Assembly (NCBI RefSeq): GCF_029168945.1
Contig: NC_083605.1
Span: forward strand, 30,827,280-30,891,279
Length of the DNA: 64,000 bases
Reading direction: 5' to 3'
DNA from: Cannabis sativa
Taxonomy: Eukaryota > Streptophyta > Magnoliopsida > Rosales > Cannabaceae
Shown: positions 23,001 through 36,108 of the stretch, in pieces
Layout of the letters: each line of letters begins with the position of its first letter
How positions within the stretch are numbered: position 1 is the stretch's first letter
Notes under the pieces: generated by a model
Database searches by the model: none
What the model was told of the DNA's origin: nothing
The model's input: the letters and a program-made list of their open reading frames with translations, nothing else
Position numbers and translations under genes: made by a program

Positions 23001-23552
23001 TAATTATGTTGCTAATCAATTTTATTAGGTTAAACTAATTTAATTAACCTAGTACAGTTTTTCAAATTAGGCAAATGGGCCTTCACAATTAGGGTGGTTC
23101 ATGTGAGGGGTTGCTGGGTTCAGTATGTCGTACCCACTACTATGGCTCCCAACTCTCACACAAGGCCCAAAAGAGAGGAATTTAACCTTAAAATGAACAA
23201 CTGTTATTAATTGAATAGGTCCAAAACTAAATGGGCCTAAATAAAATCTATCAAGAACTATGATATTTTATTTAGCAACAACAATCTATGTGCATCTATA
23301 ATGAAATTGAACACATAGGCTCACACAGGCACACAATTTGGATGGATCCTATCATGTTGCTAGGTCATACACAGATGAAAGAAGATTGTAAATATACCTG
23401 TTACAAATTATTTACTTGACCAAGGGAGCCATGAGTTAAAATTAGATCATTGGATCTATCAACAAGTTAACCATGGCTATTTGCAATCAAGCAATAATAG
23501 GTTTTAAAAACTTACAAACAAACTAAAACACATACTCCTGCAACAAGGTTAG
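20081..23552 (-). mobile_element. Element B internal region, left part (LARD-like copia relic)
   Basis: Colinear with 42001-45470 of element E and with no readable gene. It starts in the relic of the gag-pre-integrase region (CTTTGCAGAGATTGATCTTG), continues through relics of protease and gag, and then the long leader. The paired leader motif is at 21069-21094 and 21181-21206. A stem with TGTGAG (23102-23107) and CTCACA (23155-23160) matches the E and D hairpins. The 3' end and 3' LTR of B are absent; the right end is the GTTAG target site of element D. Confidence 0.85.
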
Positions 23553-24794
23553 TGTTGGGTTTTATGCCCTAAATAAAACTCATTTCAATATAATCAGATT
23601 TACTTATTAATATAGATCAGAAATAACATTTAATGTTGCATGGTTCACGTGATTTATTTCATGATTATATGTACATAATGTAGATCATCCATATAGAGGA
23701 TCATTGATCACATTAGGATTATAACAATGGATAACTAATGATGCGTCTATGTGGTGGAACATATAGAGCATTCTATATGCTGAGAGTGCAATTCTAAGTT
23801 CTATGCGTGGATTCAACGAAGAATTAATAAGTTAGTGAATTTTAGTGCTAAATTCTTGATATACTTATTGGAAGCTCGGTTATATAGACCCATGGTCCCC
23901 GCACTAGTTGAGATAATATTGCTTGTAAGACTCATATAATTGGTTTTGATTAATCAATTATAATTCTCAAATTAGACTATGTCTATTTGTGAAATTTTCA
24001 CTAAGTAAGGGCGAAATTGTAAAGAAAGAGTTTTAGGGGCATATTTGTTAATTATGATACTTTGTATGGTTCAATTAATAAATATGATAAATGACAATAT
24101 TATTTAATAATTATTTATAGTTATTAAATAGTTAGAATTGGCATTTAAATGGTTGAATTAGAAAATTGGCGTTTTTGAGAAAATCAGATGCAGAAAAGGT
24201 AAAACTGCAAAATTGCAAAAAGTGAGGCCCAAATCCACTAAGCATGGCCGGCCACTTTTGTAGGATATTTAAATTGATATTTTCATTATTTTAATGCCAA
24301 ATAATTCAAACCTAACCCTAGTGGAATGCTATAAATAGATAGTGAAGGCTTCAGGAAAATTACACTTTTCTTCTGACACTTCTGAATCAGAAAAAACTGA
24401 GCCTTCTCTCTCTTCCTTGGCCGCCACCCTCTCTCTCTCTCTTCTTCCTTCATATTTCGAACTTACTCTAGTGATTAGAGTAGTGCCCACACACAGCAAG
24501 CGATACCTCAATCATAGTGAGGAAGATCGTGAAGAAAGATCATCAGCAAAGGAGATTCAGCATCAAGGATTCAGAGAAAGAGATCCAGGTTCAGATCTTG
24601 ATAATACTCTGCGACAGAAAGGATACAAGGGTTAGAGATCTGAACGGAAGGAGTCATTTAATTCCGCTGCACCCAATGTAAGGTTTCCTAAACTTTATAT
24701 GTGTTTATTTCATTGTTTTAGAAAGTTCATATTTAGGGTGTTAATCAACATACTTGTGAGTAGATCTAAGATTCTGGTAAAATAATTTCCAACA
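23553..24794 (+). repeat. 5' LTR of element D, with an internal deletion
   Basis: From TGTTGGGTTTTATGCCC to TTTCCAACA, 1242 bases. Compared with its partner at 31224-33116 it lacks about 650 bases between ATAATGTA and GATCAT. GGCCGGCC is at 24246-24253, the TATA box CTATAAATAG at 24329-24338, followed by a CT-rich tract. The promoter region therefore survives the deletion. Confidence 0.93.
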
Positions 24795-24796
24795 AT

Positions 24797-24816
24797 TGGC
24801 CTCAAAGCCATGGTAA
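24797..24816 (+). other. Primer binding site of element D
   Basis: TGGCCTCAAAGCCATGGTAA two bases after the LTR, the family's CC variant of the initiator Met tRNA primer site with one further change (CAAAG for CAGAG). Confidence 0.75.
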
Positions 24817-27800
24817 TTGATTTACTTGCAAGAAATTTGGACTTTAAAACGATTGTTTGTTTGTTTTTGGATGGTATCATGTTGTATTGAGTGTTATTTG
24901 ATGATTGATTGGTGTTTGTGAATTTTCGTTAAAAATAATTGAATATTTGTTTCTGGAATTATTTTTATTGGATAGTATGGAAAAATTAAGCAAGTTACTT
25001 TTTTACAGAACTCAATTTTGATTTAATTTGAATTAGTTATGATTTTTTGAAGATTCGAAAAAATCGGAGTTGTGCTGAAATTTTCCTGCGCACGCGAAAA
25101 CTGTCCGTACAGCTCGCAATTTTTTCGTTTTTCTTCAATTTTTCATGATTTTTCATGGAGTTAACTTCCGATTTTTTGTGTAGTTCTATATTTATACTAT
25201 TACTATTCCTAATTCAATTCTAATTATCATTATGAATTAATTTAATATTTTTTAAATTTAATTCAAGATATTAGTGTAATTTGAATTTAAAAATAGTTAG
25301 TATCTATCTTATTTGATTGATAATATCTTATCTTATTTTTAAATTTAAGGTCAGATTTTAAGTATTTTAAATTTATTTTTAAATAATTTGACCTTATTTA
25401 AATTTAAAATAAGATAACTATAATCATGTAATTTTAAAAAGATGTAAGATATTTTACTAACTTTTAAATTTTGTTATTTTATTTATTTAAATTACATTTA
25501 AAATCTGAAAAAAATATTCACTTATCTTTTTTAATTTTTTATTTAATTTTTATTTATAAAATAACATTTAAATTTTAAAAGTAGTTAGCAAATTTTGAAA
25601 TGATATTTAGGTTGGTTGAAACCTAATTTTTTCAAAATTGTAGGTTTAATTTTAAATTTAATTTTTTTAAAAAATTTCGAATTATTCAAATTTTTTTTAA
25701 ATTTTCGAAAATTATTTTTTTAATTAATTATTTTCGAAATTAATTATTTAATTTAAAATTAAATAAATCCTACATCTAACTATCAAGCTAACATTGTTGC
25801 AGGAGTATGTGTTTTAGCTTGTTTGTAAGTTTTCAAAACCTATTATTACTTGATTGCAAATAGCCATGGTTACTTATGATCTGATGGCTCCCTTGGTCAA
25901 GTCAATAATTTGTAACAGGTATATTTACAATCTTCTTTCATCTGTGTATGACCTAGCAACATGATAGGACCCATCCAAAGTGTGCATGTGTGAGCCTATG
26001 TGTTTAATTTCACTGTAGATGCATATAGGTTGTTGCTGCTAAATAAAATGTCATAGTTCTTGATAGATTTTATTTAGGCTCATTTAGTTTTTGGGCCTAT
26101 TCAATTAATAACAGTTGTTCATTTTAAGGTTAAATTCCTCTCTTTTGGGCCTTGTGTGAGAGTTGGGAGCCATAGTAGTGGGTACGACATACTGAACCCA
26201 ACACCCCCTCACATGAACTACCACAATTGTGAAGGCCCATTTGCCTGATTTGAATAACTGTACTAGGTTAATTAAACTAGTTTAACCTAATAAAATTGAT
26301 TAGCAACATAATTAATTTCATTTATTTTGAAATTAATTTAAGAAAATTATAGTTTAAAGAATTCTTTATTCTAAGCTAAACTATATGTATTTTCTTGTAT
26401 TTAATTAAATATAGAATTATAACCATCTAGATTCTTTCTGGAGCTTAATTTAAATTTTTCATTAAATATTCCTATTTAAGTTGATATTTAGTTATCTACA
26501 ACTAACCAACTTAAATCTGAATATCTTTTGAATTTCAAATTTCAAAATTAAGTTGAGGAATTTTAGGCATTGGTTATTAAGATTCTTTAGATATTTTTTA
26601 AGTTAATATCTTTTCGAATATTAACTTAAAATAGAATATTTTAGATATTTTTTTAAGTTAATATCTTTTCGAATAGTAACTTAAAATGGAATATTTTAGA
26701 TATTTTTTAGGTTAATATCTTTTCGAATATTAACTTAAATAGATTATCTTCAAATTAAGTGGTTACAACTTAATTTTTGATATTTAATTAAATTTAAATT
26801 TGAAAATATTTAAGTTCTAGATTTTTTCTAATACAACTTAAATTAGATATTTTTTCAAATTTTGTGGAAAAGATACTTAGTCCAATAAAATATTTTCTAG
26901 ATAGTTATTTCTAGACTACTTATTATTTCTAATATTAAATAGGAAAATATTATACATTGTGAAATTAATAATTTATATAATTAATTTTGGTACAATTTAT
27001 TTTAAGTATATTTTTCCTAGTATTAAATTGGAGATTAATAATTAAGCCTTCTCTACACTTAATTATTTCTTGAATTTAATACATTTAATTAAATTGAAAA
27101 TCAAATATCTAAGTTGATTTTCATCATCATACTTAAATATTTCTTTTTCATGACACTTAATTAAATAGAAAATTATTTTTAGTTGAAATTTATTTTTTTC
27201 AACTAAATTTAAATAATTTTCAAAATGTATTTTTTCTTTATTTTATTAATCCAATTTCAAAATTACATTTCTTCAATGCTGGAATTTCAAATTTAATTTG
27301 AAAAATAGATTAAAGTTGTAAATTATTTATTTTAATTTTGGACCAACTTAAATCAATGATTTTTTCATTTATTGATTAAATTAAAATAAATGAAGTAAAA
27401 TATATTTTATTAGAAATTTAATTAATTAGTCAAAGGGAAATCTAGATAGGTGATATTTTTGCTTGAAGTATTTTTCTAGTGTATTTAATTAAATAGAAAC
27501 TTAATATTTAAGTTGATTTTCATCATCATACTTAAATATTTGAAATTTTTCTTATACATATTTAATTAAATAGGAAAATTATATTTTTTGTTGTAAATTA
27601 ATTTTATTAATTAATTTTGGGCCCACATTAAATTAGAATAATTTTTTCAGGATTTATTTTTTATTTTAATATGCAATTTCAAAAATTGTATTCTTAAATA
27701 CTTTAATTTTTCGAAATGCAATATATATTTATAGAAAATTAAATTTGAGTTATAAATTAATTTAAATTAATTTTGTAACAACTTAAATTGAATATTTTTC

Positions 27801-28420
27801 TAAATATTTATTGGAAATTATTACTAAGATGGAAATAATTCATATTATTTTCATATCCATCTAAGTAAAATTTATAAATATTAAATTAAAATTTACATTT
27901 AGAATTTTTTATTCTAAATTGGAAATTTTAATTAAATAAATATATATTTAAAATAAATAGATTAAATAAAGAGAATCAAAGAAAATACAACTCACTTTAA
28001 ATAATGAGCTTTATTATTATTAAGATATTCGATCTCCATTGTTGGTCTTACAATAGTTAAATGTTTTCAATATAACCTCGAGACGCTAGACTTCGTCCCC
28101 CTATGGATGGTTATTAGTTGAACGCATTTAACACCGTACGATTTCCTTTGATAAGTGTTTTGTAAGTTTTCGTCTCTATTAGACTCTCCCCTACGGTGAC
28201 TACTTAGAGATAAACTTATAAAAACTTGAAACAATGGTGGAAGCTCATAAAATGAGAATAACCTTGACTCTCGCCTACCGGGACAACGTTGGATTCTTAT
28301 TTTGATCGAATAAAAGGTTGCCAGAATGGTTTCTATTTTAGATGAGCTGACAACTCTATTCAATGAATGATACTTTGACTCTCGCCTACCGGGACACTGT
28401 ATCCGTTTGTTGGAAACTTT
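24817..28420 (+). other. Leader of element D with structured segments
   Basis: Very AT-rich, no credible gene. Three features stand out. A reduced GC block at 25085-25115 ends in CTGT, CCGT, ACAG (25101-25112), a short hairpin on the TCCGTACAG core. A long stem-loop pairs TGTGTGAG (26153-26160) and GTTGGG (26162-26167) with CCCAAC (26197-26202) and CTCACA (26208-26213). The paired motif GACTCTCGCCTACCGGGACA lies at 28265-28284 and 28377-28396. Frames of 98 residues or less are shadows. Confidence 0.7.
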
Positions 28421-31201
28421 GGAAATTATTTAGGATTGTATGTTTTAGTATTTTCACTGGTCATTCCTCCTTGCTATATGTTTAATAATTTCTGAATTGT
28501 GTATGAATTTATATTGAACCATGTTATTTTCTGTTATTAAGTTGTAGTTTAATTTTGAATCTTCATTGTTGGTCTAACATATTTGTTTTTCTAATGAGAT
28601 AAATCCCTAATGGATTTTCACCATTAGACATACATAATAGTGTTAGAGCTCGAAAGATAAATATTGTATATGCGACATCTAGTTGTTCATCAATTGATGA
28701 CACCTTAGACTAGTATTTTTACGATATGAAACAAGAAGATTGTATAAATAAGATTACTTTGACTTTCGCTAATCGAAGCATCGTTGGATTCTTATTTTAA
28801 ACGAAATTATCCTAATTCCTCTTAGCTTATTCATTTCGAATTAGCTCAATAACATATCATTGGATGAATGGTCTATAAATCATTTCATGTCATTCTATAT
28901 TTTCTCTTAAGAAATTAAATGACGCATATGATTATAATCCCGAAATTCTATTCCCAATTGATATAAATCCTCAATCTTAGAAATCTCCTACTTGTATGGG
29001 CAAATCTGACTTAGAGTTTAAATTAGTAGTGGTGGTCCAAGATAGAATTACTCATTATATTTGGTATAAATTTTAAGTCTTTGACTTTAATTTTAGATTC
29101 CAAATAGAAATTTTCTTATATTTCTAATTCCAGAATACAATACAGTTACACTTTCTCAAGTGTTTAATATCCATCTTCTATTAATGGATTAAAACTGTAT
29201 GGAATATGAGTTAGGTATTCTGTGACCAGGATCCACTTGCAGTATTTTAAGAACTCTTTGATGTAACTAAACCTAAGTCATCAAAAGACACTACCACATT
29301 TTTTTAATCTATGGCATTTGTATCTTGTTCATAGTGGATTTGACAAGATCAATCTCTGCAAAGAGTTAATGTGCCTATATCCACTGAAAGTAGTTCATCT
29401 CATTCGCAGATGGATGTACATTCAGGGGTGGATATGAGTTTTTCGTTGTTTTCTTAAAACGATAACTCTAGATTATACCTTAAGCAAAGAAATTTGAAAT
29501 GCTTAAAAATTTCATTAATTTCTAGCAATGGTTAAAACCATTAAGGTAAGTGGTTAAAGATCTTGCGAACTGATAGGGGTGGAGAAATAGTTAGTAGATA
29601 TACAGTTAAAAGATCATTAAATTGATTTTTGAATTATATCCAAATTTACCTCCCCAGAAATTTCGAGTTGCATGTTGATGATTAGTTACTAGTCGTTGCC
29701 TAATTCCTTCTATGGTAATACAATTTCAGAATGATGTAATGGTTGTATACGTAATGTAAATCATTACTAGATTCATGGATGACCTAATCAAAATCTTAAG
29801 AAAAGCTAGAACTATTAACCATGGTTTGTTAGCTATTCTAAGTGATTAGGGGTGGACCATCCCATAGTCAATAGATAAGAAAGTGTTTGTTCAAAAAAAG
29901 ACTACTTTTCTAAGATAATGACTAAGTCTGAAAATAAAGTAGCATATAAAGGAGATATTTAATTCTTGATTCCAAAAGTGTTCTATCATCTTATTTGACA
30001 TATGATGATCCCACTGCCTCTGTTGTCTTGTCACAACCGAAGAGATGAATACCATTTAGTTTTCTTAGACATAATTCACGGTACCTTGTCGTAGTGGGGG
30101 AGTTTCTAGGAACTCACCTTCTTATGACTTGGGAGACACTAGTGATTTAAAATCCATTGTGAGTTTAAACAAGTAATGGATTGTCAAGATAAGAAACTAA
30201 GAAGAAAAGCCAAAAGAACTATAGTTTAATCCATTCACATGGAGTAACCTAAACTTTCTATTACAAGAACATAAAAGGAAATTTTCGTTTATAAGTCTAT
30301 TCAATGGACTTAACAAAACTTCCTGTTCCTAGTATTATAGGTTTGAGTTTATCTAAACTTATGGCTTGTGGTATACCTTGTAATTACTTACTCTAATGCA
30401 AGCAACTTACTTTAGTAAGAAGCTGAAGCATTTTCTTTCTAATGGCAATCTATAGAAGCTTCTCGACTTCTAGGCATAGATTTTATTTATCTAAGGAAAA
30501 GTCTCAACTATTCCAGAAAAGATAAAGCCATGAAAGAATTTCTTATATCAAAAGTGAGAGGTCTTAGATATGCTTTTGTATGCCTTAGACCAAACACCTG
30601 CTGTTGAGTGGGAGTAATGAGTAGGTATAAGATTAATCTAGGAGAAGAACATTGGAAGACAATCAAGTAAATCTTAAGATTAAGAAGAGGAACTATATGT
30701 TAGTCTATAAGGGTGTGTTTAAAACTCTTAGACTACACCACATCAGATTTCGAAATTTGCCTTTGTGCTAGAAAATCTTTCTGATAAGATGGTGATTACT
30801 CTGGGGGTAGAATAGTGATTTTGGAGAAGTGTAAAAACGTATCTGAAGTCTCTAAGTCTACCACAGAGGGACTGAATGTTAAAGTTGCAGGAAAGGTACT
30901 TATTCAGTCTAAGGAAAGTTCTATACATTTTTGGCACCATTCCAAATTGCCTAAACTACTAGTGTTAATTTCCTGATTAACCAAAAGTAGTTGCCAAAGA
31001 TATAGAATCCAGTATCCCAAGAGAGTAGACATATAGAGAGGAATTTCACATTATCAATGATTTTGTGATTAAGGAAGAGTAATAGTGGAGGAAAGGTTGT
31101 GGTTAATTCAACCTTTCAGATCCTATTACAAGGAGTTTACTACTACTACACTTGATTTGTATATCAAGGTGTTGAGATTATTTGAAACACACTTTTTGTT
31201 T
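28421..31201 (+). pseudogene. Unreadable gag-pol relic of element D
   Basis: No frame longer than about 100 codons, yet the DNA follows the copia order. The zinc domain relic (ATCTATGGCATTTGTATCTTG) is near 29308, the integrase core relic (AAGATCTTGCGAACTGATAG, GGGTGG) near 29555-29585, the RT-RNase H junction relics near 30590-30800 and the RNase H end near 31021-31100. Large internal losses remove much of RT. E shares the same losses, so the defect predates both insertions. Confidence 0.75.
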
Positions 31202-31223
31202 TATATTAGTGCAAGTGGGAGTT

Positions 31224-33116
31224 TGTTGGGTTTTATGTCCTAAATAAAACTCATTTCAATATAATCAGATTTACTTATTAATATAGATCAGAAATAACAT
31301 TTAATGTTGCATGGTTCACGTGATTTATTTCATGATTATATGTACATAATGTATAAATTCATCTGAAACCCTTTTTACATACTTGATCCTGTTTATTGTG
31401 CCGTCAACACATTGGAAAGTAAACATGACTATGTGAATAAAGTTTCCTAGATTTATCAGACATAGGGTTTTACTGATATGATAATCTACAACAGAGTTTA
31501 CTTGCATTTGGAGAAGTGCTATGTTCCTTCCAGAGCATTGGTTAAAGTAAAGCTCAGGTTGGATGCATGGAGTATGCATCGGAAGGGACCGATATTGAAC
31601 TTTGACTTAGTTTTAATTAAACTTACCGTAAAATCTATTCAAGTCAATATCGCCAAGTTGATCCTAGATCAAATGTTCTTAATCCTGTTATGATTAGGCT
31701 CAATCTTGAAAGGCTATTCGTGTTCTTTGATTTGTTAGTTAAGCCTACTTTTAGGTCAGGGTGATACGTACATTTTGGGAACACGGTAGTGCAATTGAGT
31801 GGGAGAGCTAGCATAAACATGGAATCTATAGCTTCTATCTGGCGAATAGTAAGCAAAGGATGATCTCCTTCGAGCTTGACCAAACGAACATAAATGGTGG
31901 AGTACTCATTTCACGTAAGCTGAAATATCATTTATACGAGGTCAAGTGTTTTAAGGATAAAATACATTGTAGGGTGTAACGGTAATCTAATCCCTTTACA
32001 GTGTAGATCATTCATATAGAGGATCATTGATCACATTAAGATTATAACAATGGATAACTAATGATGCGTCTATATGGTGGAACATATAGAGAATTCTATA
32101 TACTGAGAGTGCAATTCTAAGTTCTATGCGTGGATTCAACGAACAAATTAATAAGTTAGTGAATTTTAGTGCTAAATTCTTGATCTACTTATTGGAAACT
32201 CAGTTATATAGACCCATGGTCCCCGCATTAGTTGAGTTAATATTGCTTGTAAGACTCATATAATTGGTTTTGATTAATCAATTATAATTCTCAAATTAGA
32301 CTATGTCTATTTGTGAAATTTTCACTAAGTAAGGGCGAAATTGTAAAGAAAGAGTTTTAGGGGCATATTTGTTAATTATGATACTTTGTATGGTTCAATT
32401 AATAAATATGATAAATGAAAATATTATTTAATAATTATTTATAGTTATTAAATAGTTAGAATTGGCATTTAAATGGTTGAATTAGAAAATTAGCGTTTTT
32501 GAGAAAATCAGATGCAGAAAAGGTAAAATTGCAAAATTGCAAAAAGTGAGGCCCAAATCCACTAAGCATGGCCGGCCACTTTTGTAGGCAATTTAAACTG
32601 ATATCTTTATTATTTTAATGTCAAATAATTCAAACCTAACCCTAGTGGAATGCTATAAATAGATAGTGAAGGCTTCAGGAAAATTACACTTTTCTTCTGA
32701 CACTTCTGAATCAGAAAAAACTGAGCCTTCTCTCTCTTCCTTGGCCGCCACCCTCTCTCTCTCTTCTTCCTTCATATTTCGAACTTACCCTAGTGATTAG
32801 AGTAGTGCCCACACACAGCAAGCAATACCTCAATCATAGTGAGGAAGATCGTGAAGAAAGATCATCAGCAAAGGAGATTCAGCATCAAGGATTCAGAGAA
32901 AGAGATACAGATTCAGATCTTGATAATACTCTGCGACAGAAAGGATACAAGGGTTAGAGATCTGAACGGAAGGAGTCATTTAATTCCGCTGCACCCAATG
33001 TAAGGTTTCCTAAACTTTATATGTGTTTATTTCATCGTTTTAGAAAGTTCATATTTAGGGTGTTAATCAACATACTTGTGAGTAAATCTAAGATCCTCGT
33101 AAAATAATTTCCAACA
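31224..33116 (+). repeat. 3' LTR of element D
   Basis: Preceded by AGTGCAAGTGGGAGTT and bounded by TGTTGGG and TTTCCAACA; 1893 bases. GGCCGGCC lies at 32570-32577 and TATA box CTATAAATAG at 32653-32662. The upstream part has a G-box CACGTG near 31318-31323, where the B and E copies have CACATG. Confidence 0.93.
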
Positions 33117-34206
33117 GTTAGCTGGATAGTTGGATGTAGGATTTATTTAATTTTAAATAAATAATTTAGAAAAATTAATAAAATAAAAAAATTTATTTTC
33201 GAAAATAATAAAATAAAATAAAATTTAAAAATTTCGAAATTAATAAAAAAAAAATATTTAAAATTAAACCTACAATTTTGAAAAATTAGGTTTCAACCAA
33301 CCTAAATATCATTTCAAAATTTGCTAACTACTTTTAAAAATTTAATGTTATTTTATAAATAAAAATTAAATAAAAATTAAAAAAGATAAATAAATATCTT
33401 TTTCATCAGATTTTAAATGTAATTTAAATAAATAAAATAATAAAATTTAAAAGTTAGCAAAATATCTTACATCTATTTAAAATTACATGATTATAGTTAT
33501 CTTATTTTAAATTTAAATAAGGTCAAATTATTTAAAAAAAATTAATTTAAAAAATTTAATATCTGACCTTAAATTTAAAAATAAGATAAGATATAATGAA
33601 ATTTAAAAATAAGATAGATAATTAAGCAAAAAAGATAGATATTTACTATTTTTCAAATTCAAATTACACTAATATCATGAATTAAATTTAAAAAATATTA
33701 ATTAATTTAATTATGATAATTAGAATTGAATTAGGAATAGTAAATGTATAAATACAGAACTACACAAAAAATCGGAAGTTAAATCCATGAAATAGCATGA
33801 AAAAACGAAGAAAAACAAAAAAATGCGAGTTGTACGGACGGTATGCTATGCATTCACGTCCGCGCGCGCTGGTGGGTTGCTTGGGCGAGGAGACACGGCG
33901 CAGGGAGGAATTTGCATGATTTCCGCGCGCGTGTCTCTGTTCCTCAATCCCGAAATTTTTTCGAAACTTCAAAAAATCATAACTAATTCAAATTAAATCG
34001 AAATTGAATTCTGTAAAAAAAGTAACTTGCTTAATTTTTTCCATACTATCCAATAAAAATAATTCCAGAAACAGATATTTAATTATTTTTCACGAAAATT
34101 CACAAACATCAATCAATCATCATATAACACTCAATACAACATGATACCATCCAAAACATCAAACAATCGTTTTAAAGTCCAAATTTCTTGTAAGAAAATC
34201 AATTAT
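33117..34206 (-). mobile_element. Element B internal region, right part (leader)
   Basis: Resumes B after the D target duplication and matches E from about 45465 to 46404. AT-rich leader without genes. The GC island at 33832-33945 has two CGCGCGCG arms (33860-33867 and 33924-33931), with GGACG/CGTCC flanking a loop next to the sense core TCCGTACA. Confidence 0.88.
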
Positions 34207-34222
34207 CACGGCTCTGAGGCCA
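34207..34222 (-). other. Primer binding site of element B
   Basis: On the - strand TGGCCTCAGAGCCGTG, two bases from the LTR at 34225. Same CC variant as A and E. Confidence 0.78.
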
Positions 34223-34224
34223 GT

Positions 34225-36108
34225 TGTTGGAAATTATTTTACCAGGATCTTAGATCTACTCACAAGTATGTTGATTAACACCCTAAATATGAACTTTCTA
34301 AAACGATGAATTAAACACATATAAAGTTTAGTAAACCTTACATTGGGTGCAGCGGAATAATATGACTCCTTCCGTTCAGATCTCTAACCCTTGTATCCTT
34401 TCTGTCGCAGAGTATTATCAAGATCTGAACCTGGATCTCTTTCTCTCCTTCTTTAGTGTTGAAACTCCTTCTTGTTGAATGTCTTTCTTCACGATCTTCC
34501 TCACTATGATTGAGGTATCACTTGCTGTGTGTGGGCACTACTCTAATCACTAAGTATTTTGAAATTTCAAGGAAGAAGAGAGAGAGGGAGTGGGCGGGCA
34601 GATAGAGAGAGAGAGGCTCAGTTTTTTCTGAATGAAAAGTCAGAAGTAAAAGTGTAATTTTCCTGAAGCCTTCACTATCTATTTATAGCATTCCACTAAG
34701 GTTAGGTTTGAATTATTTGGCATTAAAATAATGAAAATATCAGTTTGAAAAATTATCCCAAGTGGCCAGCCATGTAGTGTAATGGGCCTTACTTGGATTT
34801 TGCGGTTTTCTCAATTCTGCATCTAATTTTCTCAAAAACGCCAATTTTCAAATTCAACAATTTAAATGCCAATTCTAACTATATAATAACTATAAATAAT
34901 TATTAAATAATATTGTCATTTATCATATTTATTAATTGAACCATACAAAGTATCATAATTAACAAATATGCCCCTAAAACTCTTTCTTTACAATTTCGCC
35001 CTTACTTAGTGAAAAATTCACAAATAGACATAGTCTAATTTGAGAATTATAATTGATTAATCAAAACCAATTATATGAGTCTTACAAGCAATATTATCTC
35101 AACTAGTGGGGGGACCATGGGTCTATATAACCGAGCTTCCAATAAGCAGATCAAGAATTTATAACCTAAATTCACTGACTTATTAATTCTTCGTTGAATC
35201 CACGCAGAGAACTTAGAATTGCACTCTCAGTATATAGAATGCTCTATATGTTCCACCATATAGACACATCATTAGTTATCCATTGTTATAATCCTAATTT
35301 GATCAATGATCCTCTATATGAATGATCTACACTGTAAAGGGATTAGATTACCGTTACACCCTACAATGTATTTAATCCTTAAAAAACTTAACCCCGTATA
35401 AATGATATTTCAGCTTATGTGAAATGAGATCTCCACCATTTATTTTTGTTTGGTCAAGCTCGAAGGAGATCATCCTTTACTTACTATTCGCCAGATAGAA
35501 GCTATAGATTCCATGTTTATGTTAGCGCTTCCACTCAATTGCACTATCGTGTTCCCAAAATGTACGTATCACCCTGACCCAAAAGTAGGCTTAACTAACA
35601 ACTCAAAGAACACGAATAGCCTCTTGAGATTGAGCCTAATCATAACAGGAATAAGATCATTTGATCTAGGATCAACTAGGCGATATTGACTTGAATAGAT
35701 TTTACGGTAAGTTTAATAAATCTAAGTCAAAGTTCAATATCGGTCCCTTCCGATGCATACTCCATGCATCCAACCTGAGCTTTACTTTAACCAATGCTCT
35801 GGAAAGAACATAGCATTTCTCCAAATGCAAGTAAACTCTGTTGTAGATTATCATATCAGTAAAACCGTGTGTCTGATAAATCTAGGAAACTTTATTCACA
35901 TAGTCATGTTTACTTTCCAATATGTTGACAACACAATAAACGGGATCAAGTATGTGAAAAGGGTTTCAGACGAATTCATACATTATGTACATATAATCAT
36001 GAAATAAATCATGTGAACCATGCAACATTAAATGTTATTTCTGATCTATATTAATAAGTAAATTTGATTATGTTGAAATGAGTTTTATTTCGGCCATAAA
36101 ACCCAACA
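34225..36108 (-). repeat. 5' LTR of element B
   Basis: From TGTTGGAAATTATTTT to CCCAACA, 1884 bases, of the LARD subtype at its upstream end. TATA box at 34679-34688 (plus-strand CTATTTATAG). The usual GGCCGGCC is changed to GGCCAGCC here. It is followed by CTAAC (36109-36113), which would be one copy of B's target duplication; the other copy is lost with B's 3' end. Confidence 0.92.

Larger units (their letters stand above)
23553..33116 (+). mobile_element. Element D: complete LARD-like non-autonomous copia element
   Basis: The element has both LTRs, a primer site, a leader of about 3.6 kb, an unreadable gag-pol relic and a purine tract. It is flanked by a perfect 5-bp target duplication GTTAG (23548-23552 and 33117-33121) and lies inside B in the opposite orientation. 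Internal length is about 6.4 kb. It cannot supply its own proteins. Its insertion is younger than B. Confidence 0.92.

Noticed and set aside
28067..28363. 98-codon - strand frame in the leader of D
   Set aside because: It reads antisense through the repeated leader motif and is broken in E, B and A.
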